Below are positions 13,436 to 25,541 of a stretch of DNA of 64,000 nucleotides, piece by piece; positions within the stretch are counted from its first letter, which is position 1, and each line of letters opens with the position of its first letter. The notes beneath the pieces are model-generated. The model did no database searches and had not been told where the DNA came from. It saw only the letters and a list, made by a program, of their open reading frames with translations. Source of the DNA: Rhytidiadelphus loreus (lineage: Eukaryota; Streptophyta; Bryopsida; Hypnales; Hylocomiaceae); assembly GCA_947034895.1 (NCBI GenBank), contig OX344763.1, positions 52,017,025-52,081,024 of the forward strand. Direction: 5' to 3'. The translations under genes and the position numbers were made by a program.

Positions 13436-13718
13436 CCCTCTCGGTACCGAGAGGGGGTCGGGAGGTTTGCTTCGTGAGCTCACAGTATGGTCTCTTGCCA
13501 GGATTGCCAAGGAGGACCCTCTCGGTACCGAGAGGGGGTTTGAACCTCGTGTTACTATGCTGGGAAATTGGGGTTGGCGTTTTTGATTACTTCTTCAATG
13601 CTATTGAAAGTTGTTATAATTTATCATTGTGGATTCTATTGAGAGTGCCTGGCTTCTGGGGTCGACAATCTTTGGAGGACTAGGTAGCCTAGGTAGGCCC
13701 TCTCGGTACCGAGAGGGG
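13436..13718. repeat. Three copies of the 20-bp palindrome CCCTCTCGGTACCGAGAGGG
   Basis: Perfect copies lie at about 13436-13455, 13517-13536 and 13698-13717, each followed by GGGT-like sequence. Degenerate forms (CCCTCTCGGGGCCGAGAGGG at about 13281, and CCCTCTCGGGGCCAACAGGG in each 160-bp unit) lie just upstream, so about seven sites occur in 1 kb. A perfect inverted repeat of this length is either a protein-binding site or a hairpin. It was noticed nowhere else in the window. Confidence 0.8.
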
Positions 13719-13926
13719 GTCTGTACTCTATGTGACTGAGCGCATGGAAAGGGATTCCGCGGGTCCAGGATTTCTATTGGATGTTGTCGTGTTTAATTGT
13801 ATTTTTTTATATTTGCATTTCTATTGTTTTGGCCTGTCATTTTGATCTTGCTTGTGTTCCGTTCCATCTCTCTATGAGCTCAGTATTTCATGAAACAATA
13901 ATTGAATTACTGATATTCTTGTGCAG

Positions 13927-16900
13927 ATGAGTGATCGTGTTGCTGGTGAAGCTCACCGCGTACAAGCTGCACAGACGGACCTACCTCGTCCAGAAGGGGT
14001 GGACACTGCAATGGCTGATACTGCCTTGGCAGATGCCCCATTACCAGAGGCAGGTGATATTGAAGTTCCACCTACATCTCCAAGGCAGATGGTAGGCGAC
14101 CTTGATGACCTCATTCGTAACCTGGATGATGGAGTTGGATTCCAGGATTGGGACAGTACAGTATCACGACAATCATCCTGCTGGACATCGTTAGGGTCAT
14201 GGGACTTAGAAATTACAGTGTCGCAAAATAGGGATGATTATTGCGATGTTGACGATGTCGACTCCGGACCCATGTTAGACGATGACGTCCTCATATTCTG
14301 TTGCGGGATGTTTAGGTCCCCAACGGAGGCTTGTTTGTGTACCACTTAGTAGATCACACTATAGTATGTCCACCTTAGTTGTCGTATATTGAACCTTCTC
14401 ACTCTATTTTGATTTGATTAATGTACTCTCTAAAGTTTTATATTCTCATCGTCATTGCAGCTTCGGGACTTTACAATCTGTCATGTCAATTTGAATCTAA
14501 CTTCTTTAATTTAATTGCATCGTCAGGGACAGGGCCCAAGTTCTGAGAGTTCATTAGACGTGGCTAATAAATCTATCCACCAAGATGTCATGGAGTTCCC
14601 CACGAAGGAAGATGATTCAGAGGAAGATCAAATACCAGGAGTTGGTCCAGGCTTCATGGAGGAGGACATTAGGCGTGTTCAAACATTCGATTCTGTCACT
14701 ATCATCAACAGCTTGAAAATGACGTCTGACGGTAACTCGCGCATGAAGATTCCACTTTGCAGGTTGGTGCCAATGCCTATGGTGCGGCCCACCTTAACTT
14801 GCGATTTGACGCAGCTTGACAACCAATTCTCTAGAGGATACGACGAGGGTGCGCGAGTGTTTTATGTTTCCTTCTCTGACGAGAAGGGGAACACGGAGGT
14901 ATTCAGTGAAAATGAGAAGAAGGAGTGGGGTCCCATTTGGAACTCCGTGAATGACACATTCAACGCTCACTTAAAGTCGATTCAATCATTGAAGCACCTT
15001 GTGGACTACAAGTTTTTTGTCTGCGACGGCAATCACAGGAGAATTTCTTGGATGAATCATATCCAGAGGTTGCACAGCCTTGAACCCACATGGCATGTGA
15101 GTGTGGACTCTATAGTCTTGGACACAAGACAACGAATCGGTGTGGCTATGCAAGCTATGCATGATATAAATATGTAAGTTGTTATACTCTTCATATGTTC
15201 CATTCTTCGTTGAGTCGCTCCTAGGCAGACATTGGATGCTTCACATTGTGCTTTTATTACTTGCATTCGAGTCTAACATTTTTGTACTACGACAGGCACA
15301 CAGAGAACTCGCACGTGAAAACGAACCTTGTCCACACTCTATACCGTGTCCAGAAGTATGGCATCATGGAACTGGAGAAGTTCCAAGAGCTCTTAATAGA
15401 GGAAGAGGTGCAATCATGCAAGTCCTACACTCAAACGAGTTGGTATACTATGCCACTGCATTTATTTAGTGGTTTCATATTCAAGGTAAGTCATATGTCA
15501 TTCCTAATCATTTGTAATTTTGACTCTTTCACCGACTGAATATGACCTGACTCTAACCTTTGATGTGGTGGTTTCATTCATTCAGCAAGAAATTTCTGCT
15601 GCAGCGGATGCGGCGATACGCAAATTGAAAGAGGAAAACCCAGATGTTGAGGTGTCTAGAGAAGCAATCGCAGCCACGATGAGGTCGGCTATAAAGGACT
15701 CCACGGATAGGCATTACAAGAAACTCTCTAAGATTGTGGCCGTCGCCAATCCTGCACTTACTCCAGAATGGCTTAAGGAGGTATGAGATCATCCATGTGT
15801 TAGTCACTGGTCTTGTCTATGATGTATTATATCTCGCTGTTTTGTTGATGTTTGATCTCATGCAGATTGAGAGGCATTGGAGTCATAACGCAGTACCTGA
15901 GTTGACACTTGAGAAGCTGCAACTTATTGCGACTGCTGCAGTAGAGCCTCGACATAAGGTAAAGTGGCTCAAATGGATGAACGCCAGTACTCACACGAGG
16001 GAAGCTCGGCGATTTCCTCCTCGCCCGGTGAATGAGGAGAAATTGTCAATATTTCTGGCAAAGGCTTGTTATTATGCAGGGGTATGCTCTCTTACCTCGT
16101 CATGAGTATAGTGCTACACATTTAATTCTGCCTCATATAATATACAATATCTTACAATTCATCAAATTGTGCAGTTGGAGGAGGCAGCTGTGGAGATGTT
16201 TGAGAACATCACACACAATGATAGCCTCCCCATCGACATGACTGTTCCAGGGGAGCCCCAGTCACTTCTGGAGTACATAGAAACATGGCAGATGAAGCTT
16301 TGGGATCAAGCATACACGGGAGTCTTCAAGGGATCGGATGCTTTCAAGAAGTCGGACTCCTTCGCTTCGTATAGGGGAACCAACCTTACAGTGAAGAGAT
16401 TGATTTATAGGTACAGTTCTGCATTCCTTAATACTTAATGTTTATACCATTCATGGATCACGACCACAACCAGATGATTCTGGTGTCATGACAGAATTGT
16501 GTGATCAATTTCAAACTACCATGTGAAATTTGAAAATATCTTATTTGACTGACTTAAGGAAATTCTGTGGCCCCACCTCTGCCGTGCACAAGTACTTCAA
16601 GTTCGAGTTGTACGGGAAGAAGGCCATCAAGAAGGACGACTTACCCCCCTTTCTTACTACCTGGCTAGAGCGGTCGTCACCCGATTGTATGTTCTCCACC
16701 ACACAGATGCAGAAGTGGACCAGTCCACATTTGCAGACTTGTCCTTGGTATTTGGAGTGTAACTTTGGCGTTATACCTCCCGAGGAGGAGGCCCTATTTC
16801 AGACACTCAAGGATTTTGTGGTCACTGATGCGGAGTTCGACGAGTTTGCGGGACTGGATGCGGAGGCCAGGGCTAAGGCCATCAAGAAACGGGAGGTCTC

Positions 16901-18778
16901 AGATAAGAAGAAGGTGGAAAAACTGGAGGAGGCAAAGCGGAAAACTGAGGAGAACCAGAAGCGAGGTGAGGAGAAGAAAAAAAAGCGGTTTCTTGAGAAG
17001 GAGCAAGAGAAAGAGAGGAAGAAGCGACAGTTGTCAAAGGATGACACGCCTTTGCCCGAACCAGCTACAAGTGCAACGGATGCAAACCTTTCATCATCTG
17101 GCTTCTCACTCACTTAGGAACGCTTGGGGCAAGGCAAGACCCCGTCTGCTAAGATTGTGATACCTGCACCCGGCATCGACGAGTGTGTTCTCAACGTTGG
17201 CTTGAAGAATCTTGACATGGAATCGCCAGCTTTCAAAGATGTTGAAGCCTTCTTAGCCATGGTAATTCTTTTACATCCTTATTCTTTTTTAATGCATTCC
17301 TAAATTAAATTATAGAGTCTGAGTAAATCATAATGATCTCTACATGTACTTGGAACCACTGCCACCGTCAATGTAACTCTGAAAACTAGTTATGCATTGA
17401 CAATGTCTTACATTCTTTGCTTCATGCAGCATTCCAGTGACAAGACACGCTCCATTGATGGAATCAGTGGATCCGATCCAGGTGTTGACTTCATAATAGT
17501 TAATATGCCTAAAGGACTCCCCGTTCCCACTATCTCGACAGCACCTGCTCTTGTTCCAAAGTGGAACGAGTTCAAGACCGACTACTTGTTCCCTGTGTTT
17601 GATTTCGCCCAGGAATTCCTTCATGACACTAAGGTACTTATCTTGATTTATCCGGCGTCCTCTCCATTGCACTGAAGTCACATTCTAGGATGCTGTCAAT
17701 CTTACAAGTTCCACATTCTAGAGACGTATCTCGGCTCCAATCATCTCCACCTGACATCAGCGGCAGATCATAAGAAAATGGTAGATCTCCCTAACTTCAA
17801 TTGCATTGTATTGTAAGAGATTTTTATTCCATTCTACGATATTAAAATCGTTGGTTCTACAGACTCAGCGGTTCTCGATCTCCTTACTCGTGCGAAATGG
17901 TGGGCCGAAGACACTTCAGGACTTCCTGTTCCAGCTTGTTCCGTCTCAGGCCAAGGTGGGTGTTAACCTAGCTAGGGACGACATCCTTCGAAACCTTGTT
18001 TTCAATGAAGATGTGACGATGAATGGGGACGTGCCATGGCGTGGTCCTCGGGAAAAGGGATGTGAGTTCATGCAGATGTTCGTTGAGGCATGTACAACAC
18101 CAGGGGACGTAGTTGTTGACTGCACAACGGGGACTGGTATGGTTCTTACAATCACTCAAATTCACTATGCTTCATTTTACAATTCCCTTCGATTGTGAAC
18201 TAAATTTTAGGGTTTTCTGTATCTCAAGATCCACCATCCATGCTTGCCGTGCAATGTGTCGTCATATTCTTGCATTTGAGGAACATAAGGACATCTATGA
18301 TGCCCTTATTGCTCTGGTACTTCGACCAACTGTGGTTCCTGAGGCGATGCCGGCCGTCTCCGCGCTTGACCTTGCCGACGAAGAGGACGAGGACGTTGTA
18401 GTCCAGAAGGTCAAGACAACACTTCGATTCAGTAAGTAAGTCACCCCTAATACCTCAATTTAGGCATATTGCTTCACCTTGACCTCACAATATTCTAACA
18501 TGTGGTTCGCTATTTCGTGTAGGCAAAGCCAAGAAGTGACATCTTCCAAGCTAGTCCCTTTTTTTGCGAATCCACGTTTTTTCCCGAGCCCGCCGAAATC
18601 ATTTCAGCTACCTCCGTATGCAGAGGCTCTTTCTCGGAATTATGTTGCATAGAACCCTCGAGCTGCTTCTAGGGCCCGATTCGTGAGTCCTCGCGTTCTA
18701 GAGTTTGTAGATGAGGAGGCAGTACAATCAGATGTGGATACATCTGATAGTGAGGTTAGTTCCATGTCTGCACTTTAG
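13927..18778 (+). pseudogene. ParB-domain / beta-class DNA-methyltransferase-like fusion, copy A
   Basis: Exons: 13927-14349 (acidic N-terminus; ATG directly after TGTGCAG), 14527-15173, 15296-15485, 15586-15780, 15866-16081, 16175-16410, 16559-17261, 17430-17632, an unresolved one near 17690-17780, 17863-18136, about 18200-18435, and 18523-18778. The ParB-like fold spans exons 2-3: IPLCRLVPMPMV, then FVCDGNHRRISWMN, then HTENSHVKTNLVHTL, matching the core, G-x-R box and E-N-x-x-R-x-L stretch of ParB N-terminal domains. A basic coiled coil (about 16850-17050) follows. The C-terminus resembles a beta-class N6A/N4C methyltransferase: VDFIIVNMPKGLP sits where DPPY is expected, and GDVVVDCTTGTG then HILAFEEHKDIYDAL match motif I and the strand after it. 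TAG codons lie at 17115-17117 and 18650-18652, and frames disagree at two joins near 17690 and 18200. Recent pseudogene or strongly degenerate enzyme. Confidence 0.75.
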
Positions 18779-19361
18779 CTATCAAACTGTGTCTGGATAG
18801 GCTATTGAACACCGAACTTTGTTGGATTTCATATATTTCTCTTTCTTGGTACTCTCAAGTGATTAATTATTTTTACTTTGTACATTGCGAATTCGTGCGT
18901 TAGTCCATATCTTGCCACGTTTTTTTGGGCTCTCTAATGGAATGATAATTTTTAATGCGTCTAAGTTTCCAGGGACATGATTTGTTTTCAAACATAAGCT
19001 AGCTTCTTTATTTTTTGAGTTTGATAGGAATTTCCAAAAGAACATTAAGCATGGTAGTAAATTGTCTCAATTCCCTTTGGTACTGGTTTCTCTCTTTCAA
19101 ATGGCTTCCTTTCAATGGACAACCAAAATAGGATACAGAGATAATCATTTTTGAAGTTGTTGGTCGAAATTATTTAGCATAGACTTGTTAATAGGTATGG
19201 TCTTCTTGGAAAACATAAAGGATAATTTTATTATATATGAATGTGTGCTTTGGGAAGAACTAGTTTTTTATAATTGTAACGGATTTGCTCATATCCTGTT
19301 GATTGTGTATATATGTCTATTCAAGAAACTAACAATGTTGTTTTGCAATGTCATAGCAATT
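18779..19361. other. AT-rich stretch, no gene seen
   Basis: Between the end of the ParB/methyltransferase-like gene and the DRM relic the sequence is AT-rich with no supported coding exon. It may hold decayed upstream exons of the DRM relic. Confidence 0.45.
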
Positions 19362-20515
19362 GTGCAGAAGCTTAGGCATGTCTACCCCATATTCTACCCT
19401 CTAGATATGGTGGCGTTAATGCAAATACATGAATGTGCTAATATAATTCAAGGCTTTTGTGGCTATCTGGTTTAGGTAATTTGTTTCAAGGCATCTTGGT
19501 CTACTTCTGAGTTCCGGAGTATTGCCACTTCAAGCCGTCTTATAGATTATGCGGATGATATAGGCCATGTTGGGATTGAACCCAAATCATTTCAAGCACT
19601 ACTTTAGCCATACATGAAGGTATAAAGTATTTGAAAGTAGTTTTTGTGTCTACGTTGTGGCTTATCAATTTCTTGTTTTGAAGCCCGTGTACCCTAAGGG
19701 GATGAAGGTACTGTCGTTGTTTTCAGCAATTGCAGAAGTTGAAGTACCTCTTCAGATGATCGGGACCAATCTGAACGGAGTGGTGAGCGTGGAAATAGAA
19801 GTACCGTGGTGATAGTCACTTCCACTGAGATTTCGTCATGGCTACAGAAAATTACCAATGCTACTTGATATGTCTATGGAAGCTTACATACTCCTTGTTT
19901 GTGACTCTCAATGTTCGTTTCATCGGGTTCATTACGCGCAAAGCTATTATATTTAAGAGGCCTAGGTGTACATAGCATATTTCTCCTGAAAGCAGCTTAC
20001 GTTGATGTAGAGTTGTGCTTGGCTTCACTATTTGGTAACCAATAAAATAATCGTTAAAAAAAACAATTTCTTTGTATATACAATGGCTTCTCCCATTTCT
20101 ATTTTGAACACCAAATATGTAAAGGTCATCAAAGTACTGTCTTCGTTTTCAAAGATAGAAGGAGCTGAAGTACTTTGTCAAAAGGTTGGGAAGTAAAGCA
20201 CGGAGGTCATAGAGGGAGCCTGGCATTATCTGCAGACATGGTGGGCATTAACGAATCATAAAGGCTATCTTGAACTGGACTATCAAGATATGAGATAACT
20301 TAGAAGAGATGTCCTAAGCAATCTTGTATCAAAGTATTGTGACTTAGGTTTAATTGTTGGTGGGAGCCCATGTAACAACTTCACCAACTACAACCATCAC
20401 ACACGCATACGACTTGATGGTGAGCATTCTACTAATTTTTTTGAGTTCTTACCTACCGTTGCAACTGCCTATGACCACATTTGGACTGGTGACAATGCAT
20501 CAACACACCATGCCA
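19362..20515 (+). pseudogene. Decayed DRM-type (DNMT3-related) cytosine-5 DNA methyltransferase
   Basis: Found by translation; the pieces are short. Exon-like 19362-19619 holds a decayed segment, exon 19684-about 19830 reads VYPKGMKVLSLFSAI and VVSVEIEVPW, matching the AdoMet-binding motif I region of plant DRM proteins (FSGIGGAEV in the family). A second motif-I-like copy begins near 20123 (KVLSSFSKIEGAEVL) and continues to WWALTNHKGYLE and then GGSPCNNFTNYNHHTR, the PCN catalytic motif IV of DRM/DNMT3 enzymes, followed by LDGEHSTNFFEF. In DRM proteins motif I follows the rearranged motifs VI-X, as here. The two motif-I copies suggest a duplicated exon or two overlapping relics. In-frame TAG, TAA and TGA codons and altered glycines show it is dead. 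Functional DRMs carry out RNA-directed DNA methylation. Confidence 0.65.
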
Positions 20516-20899
20516 AGTAGATTGAAGTAATTGAATAATTGTATCCTTGCACTATTATCAACGATAAAATTCGAATACATTTTTGATATTGAGTTAAAAT
20601 TTTTCTTTGCCAAGTTTGAGATCCTGATGTCTCATAACTCCTCGGCATAGTCAGTAGACAATGCACACCTCATTGTTAGTGTGCACAGTAGTCTGAAGAT
20701 TGCTAAAATAGCTCATTAGCATGTACCGTGTATGAATAGATAGCACCATTGAATGTTTAGCCTCAAAGTGCTCCGCACTTTGAATATTGTTTATGACATG
20801 GCAAAAGCTGAGAGTGCTTTCAAGATCCAACGCAAGGGCCAAGCGTTTCTTCTCTTGTAATGTTCAATGGTTTAAATGTGGTGCTGCGCCAATTAATAC

Positions 20900-21345
20900 A
20901 TCGTAAATTGATTTTCATCCAATATTTTCATCCAGTGATTTCATCGACTCTTTTCATCCATTATTTTCATCCACTATCTCCATCCACTATTTTCATCCAT
21001 TATTTTCGTCCAATTTTTTCATCCAATTTTTTCATCCAATTACTTCTTCCACTTTTTCATCCAATTTAGTCTCCCTATTTTTTCATCCAATTTTTTCATC
21101 CAATTACTTCTTCCACTTTTTCATCCAATTTAGTCTCCCTATTTTTTCATCCAATTTCTTCATCCAATTACTTCTTCCACTTTTTCATCCACTTTTTCCT
21201 AAATTGTCATCCAATATTTTTTACTTTTTTGGCTAGTTTATTTTTCTAAATCAGAAAATCCCCGCTCCTTGCTCACCAATCCCCGCTCCATGCTCCACGC
21301 TCCACGCTCTACGCTCATATGCTAGCTCCCTTGCTCCATGTCACA
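20900..21345 (-). repeat. TTTCATCCA minisatellite plus GC-rich GCTCC block (right member of the inverted pair)
   Basis: Bases about 20915-21220 are repeats of TTTTCATCCA words, including a duplicated 60-base segment (CAATTACTTCTTCCACTTTT twice). Bases 21256-21330 contain CCCCGCTCCTTGCTCACCAA and runs of GCTCCACGCTC. This is the reverse complement, in order and content, of 3401-3885. Confidence 0.75.
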
Positions 21346-21447
21346 AGTTGCTTCCAATTTTGAAAGGAAAGAATAAATGCCTTCTAGGTGGAAGAAAAGG
21401 TATTAGAACTAGACGTTTCTACCTATTCAAAATATTAGTGAAGTACC

Positions 21448-23251
21448 ATATTTTGGGGGTCCAAGAGAATACCATATGGGTTCAGTCGGATCTGACTGAT
21501 CCTAGTAGACATTTTGCTTGACCTCCAAATATTGGTACTACAACTAATAGTATTGATCCAACAAATGAGGTATAGATAAGGATTCCAAAGTTCAAAATTT
21601 TAAAAAGTGAATTCAATTTACAGGTCCTTCATAAAGAGTCTATTGTATAAAATGTTATTATTCAAATAACCGCTCATCAATAAAATTAGCAAAATCATCA
21701 AGAACATGAAAATAATCTATGATGCATCATGTTGCTACAAGTCCTAAATGAAGGAGAAAAAAATTATAGATTAATATAATATTTCATCTTGTATAAATGA
21801 GATACCACTTTTCAGGGGTCAAGCAAAGACAAAAAATGCAAGAGTCCAATCCGACTCACACACTCAAAGTGCCAAGTGTACCCCCTGAGAAATATAATTT
21901 ATTGCTCACTAAACAAGGTTGGATGAATAAGAAAGAACAATGTCGCTTGGATGAAAAACTATTGGATGAAGGAGGTCTAATTAAAGACGGCAAACTAGGA
22001 CGAGCCATGAGGTTCCAAAAACCCGACGAAGATCAACGAAGTAGGTTAAAATGTAACAAAAATGGACAAACAAGGATGGTAAAGGCCGATCAATAGATAA
22101 TTGGATGAAGCACCAAAATATTCAAGAGATGGAAGTAAAATATTAGCAAAAAAAGAATAGAAGTACCATTTTATGGGGGTTGGATTGATCCTCCTTTTGG
22201 ATCAGTCGGATCCGACTAACCAACATGACACGTTCAGCTAACCCCCTCTATTTCGTACTCCGAGGTTACTTTTATAATGCATTTTTTTGGTCTTGGACTA
22301 ATTTGTGAATGCTTCTATTTCTGTCAAATGGGAATGAACTACATTGCAAATGACACGATTGGTCAACATTGACCTACATTCTAAATGCCACGGAAGGAGC
22401 ATTAGTCATCCACTTCGTAGGCGTTACAAAATCAAGTTAACGCTCAAAAAAAGAATTCCAACGACATGAGCGACATCGACACGAGCAGATACTGAACCAT
22501 TCCAGGTTCTGATCATCTCAGGTTCCGATCATCCCAAGTTCCGATCATCCCGAGTTCCATGTACACGGGAACTCTTCTAACCGCAAATGCTACATAAACG
22601 CAAACGCAAATGCAAACGCAAATACTACCAAAGCCCCTCCTAAAATATGATCACCTATTTTGGGGGGTCTGGTTGACCCTCGCCAGGGATCAATCGGATC
22701 CAATTGAACCTCGGGGAGGACCAGTCCGACCCCCCAATATAGGTGATTGTCAAATTGCAAATGAGTCTGTTCATTTCAGTCAATTGCAATCCGATAACAA
22801 ATGAGTCAGTTCATTTCTGATTCATTTGCGGCTTCATTTCTGAATCTGAGGATCAGTGATCATCAGAACTACGGTTCCCTCTTCATATGGGCATTGGAAA
22901 TCAGCCAACTTCCACTTTCTCGGATTCCAACATTGGTTCCAAGATCTACTAAGGTTACTAGATTATCAAGTTGGTTCGAAGATCAGTTTCTAAAGATAAC
23001 TTGTATCTTTTCCGATTTATAAGCTCAACTGCCGTTGCCAAAGTTCCACACAGATGAGCTAACAAGTCCCTAGAAATTGGGGATCCAAGATTAGCATCTA
23101 TGCCCTCTGAATTTAGAGCAGCGGAGTTTAAAAAAAATATCGAACAAGAATTAGACAATTACTTGTTTTAGGGGGTTCGACTGACCCTCGCTAGGAATCA
23201 GTCGGATCCGACTGAACCTCGGGGAGGACCAGTCCGACCCCAAAATACAAG
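21448..23251. repeat. Family of foldback elements with TCAGTCGGATCCGACTGA core
   Basis: Four members: about 21448-21520, 22166-22235, 22650-22744 and 23160-23251. The two longest share TTTTGGGGGG or TTTAGGGGGTTC at one end, GACCCTCGC, the core TCAGTCGGATCCGACTGA (perfect 18-bp palindrome at about 23197-23214), CCTCGGGGAGGACCAGTCCG, and a closing ACCCCCCAATA or ACCCCAAAATACA, so each can fold on itself. A fifth, with a different core, may lie at 21800-21890. Size and terminal inverted repeats suggest small non-autonomous elements. No target duplication was established. Confidence 0.7.
22503..22625 (+). repeat. Short tandem repeats GTTCCGATCATCCC and AAACGCAAATGC
   Basis: Bases 22503-22560 are four copies of a 17-base unit GTTCCGATCATCCCAA or close variants. 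Bases 22583-22622 repeat CAAACGCAAATG. Nothing further can be said about either. Confidence 0.7.
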
Positions 23252-23429
23252 TAGTTGTCCCGCAGATCATCACAAACGAACCATCGCCAGGAAAAGAAAC
23301 CGACGAACCGAATCTAGAAGATCGACACGGACATTCGAAGCCCGAGCCCGAAGCTTGGAGAGACTGAACTAGAAAACCAAAATCTCGAAGCGCATTCTTC
23401 AACCAGGCCAACAGTAGGCATTCACCTTC

Positions 23430-24923
23430 CGTAGATTAGTTTGTCGAACGTGAACTAGTTCGTCAAACGTGAACCAGTGGCCGAATGTTGACCAGTTTGT
23501 CAAACGTGAACCTGTTCCGAACCATTCAAACCAGATTGAAGAAGCTCAGCTGCTGCATCGATAGTGATGTGACCTTACCTCCTTACCTGGTCGAGTTGGA
23601 GTTGATCTACCTCGATGAGCTTGAAAAATCAGTTCCTCCTGTCCAGCGCGGCTCCTAGTATTGCGAGTCATCCTCCCCTACTGCAAAGAACACAATTTCG
23701 ACAAATGAGGTTTCCACTTTGAAAGTTGAAGACGGACGTGTTCAAGATTGTGAAGGAAAAATGGACTGGTCGCCCTAAGTGCTGAACAGGAGGAACGGAG
23801 AGACCCTTCCCCCGCAAAGCTATGACCCAGGCGGAGCCAGCTGTCATTCGAGCCAGCGATAAACGTCCGGGTCAGCAAGGAAGCAACGGTGGCCTACAAA
23901 GAATTTCCTCGGTAACTAATGCTACTGCAGTACTACCTGTGCCCCCAGATTTGCTACTATTCTTGGATTTAGAAGCGTCTGCGGCACAGAATCTAGATCA
24001 ACGGCTTCTGATCCTGATGCCTCACCAGTTGTGCCTCCTAGATTTGCTAACTTTTCCGGAACTAAGGTTGGGAGCCATTCAAATGAACCTTTAAGAGCTG
24101 ATTTTATTTTCTGGGAAGCTAAACTACTACAAATAATTTGCTATACATTTAAGTGGTAAGAAAAATGGAATTGGCATTCAACCGAACTAGTTTCATATTA
24201 TTTGGACCTTCATAGTATTAGTTACAAATTTATGATGTTTAAGACACAGTGATTTCTATAAGCGACCCCCCTCCTGAAATGTACACCTAAGAAACATGTT
24301 AGAGGCAAAATGTACTGGATTTCTTTTAGAGACAAGTCGCTTTTGGAACCTCCTACCTTAGCCCATCACGTGTGCTTTGTGACGAGCTTGATAACCAACT
24401 TCAAAGGTGCATGATAATTTTTTTAATTCACTTGTGGAATAAATGTCTAGGGTGAGTTATTTCATAATTATTTGAGCTTCTAGATTAATATTCAGGAATT
24501 GGTAATGGCTATAGAAAATAATATTCCTAGCATATGCTATGCTTCAGAAGAAAGGCCTTTTCATAGCTAGCTCTTTTTGAAGAGACCCTACTTTAGCACA
24601 AATCCTGGTATCATTGCAATGGTGAGCACAAATAGTAGGTGCGCAAAGAACACGTAGTGAACTCTAAACCCGAAATCCATTTACTAAAAGGAGCCAATGG
24701 ATGTACATATATGTAATCTATAAACGTACAATCACAATGAAATGCGACTTTGTATAAGAAAATGTACCATTAAGGTGTTTCAATTTACGAGTACACAATA
24801 AATTGGCAACCACCATTTTCAGTCAACTGCTAGTGAAATGGAAGCCTATGTGTTTGAACTATAAAATATCTCTATACCATTATTATTGGTCTACGTAAAT
24901 CCAATGAATCATATGAACAAGTC
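23430..24923. other. Stretch without a recognisable gene; GTTTGTCAAAC repeats at its left end
   Basis: Bases 23435-23515 contain four copies of GTTTGTCAAACGTGAAC or variants, whose first 11 bases are a near-palindrome. The open frames between 23680 and 24095 carry no recognisable motif. From 24100 to 24920 the sequence is AT-rich and I see nothing. Confidence 0.5.
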
Positions 24924-25541
24924 TCATGTATGAGATTTATTCTTTAGCTTCTCTAGTGCCTTCAAAATTTCCGGTCCTCGACTATATCCATTGTCCATCT
25001 TCCGGTATTCACGACTAAATTGTCACCGCTGCAATTTCAATGACTTCCGCTCCCATGCATCCCATGTTGGAATAGAGCAACAACTACGGGAGACTTCGCC
25101 ATGTGAACGCTTCATTTGATACCCTTCAGACAATGCTTGTTGATGTGGAAGCAATGGAGCAATAGGAGGGAGTGTCGGGCATGTACGCACTAGTACCTCT
25201 AACTTCAATGTTGCTGGATGAAATGAACAATCAATATCCCCGTAAAGTTTTCTTGGAGTCACTCTATCGGAGGGCAACGAAGAAGTAGAATGGCTTTTAG
25301 ACCTCAAAGGAGATGGGGAGCAAGAAAGTGGCGAACGTGGCCTTCTACTTGGGGGACTATCCACCACATTATCATCCATAGGCTTTGTTGAAAAGTCCAT
25401 TGTGGAATTTGCCATAGCCGTTGAGCAAAGGAAGTTTCCGGTGCTCAATATTACGTACTGTCCATAGTCCATAATAGAATCCACGGACGCTGCACAAGTA
25501 AGGCCACCTTCTACAGCATGGGTTGATGTGGTGCTCATGAT
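24924..25541 (-). pseudogene. Unrecognised Ser/Pro-rich exon
   Basis: Frame opens after an acceptor (TTTTTTTCAG before 25541), has an early ATG at 25538, and runs about 205 codons to a TGA at 24924-24926, with one internal TGA at about 25023-25025 that reads as Arg in context (KLQR-stop-QFSREYRK). Residues 55-95 are Ser/Pro/Arg-rich (PPSRRPRSPL), as in disordered nuclear proteins; residues 100-200 are more structured but not recognised. It lies downstream of the HAD-like gene on the same strand and could be its last exon or a separate gene. Function unknown. Confidence 0.4.

Noticed and set aside
12605..13590. About ten overlapping ORFs on both strands
   Set aside because: All are frames through the 160-bp tandem repeat and GC-rich leader; they repeat the same peptide and have no family resemblance.
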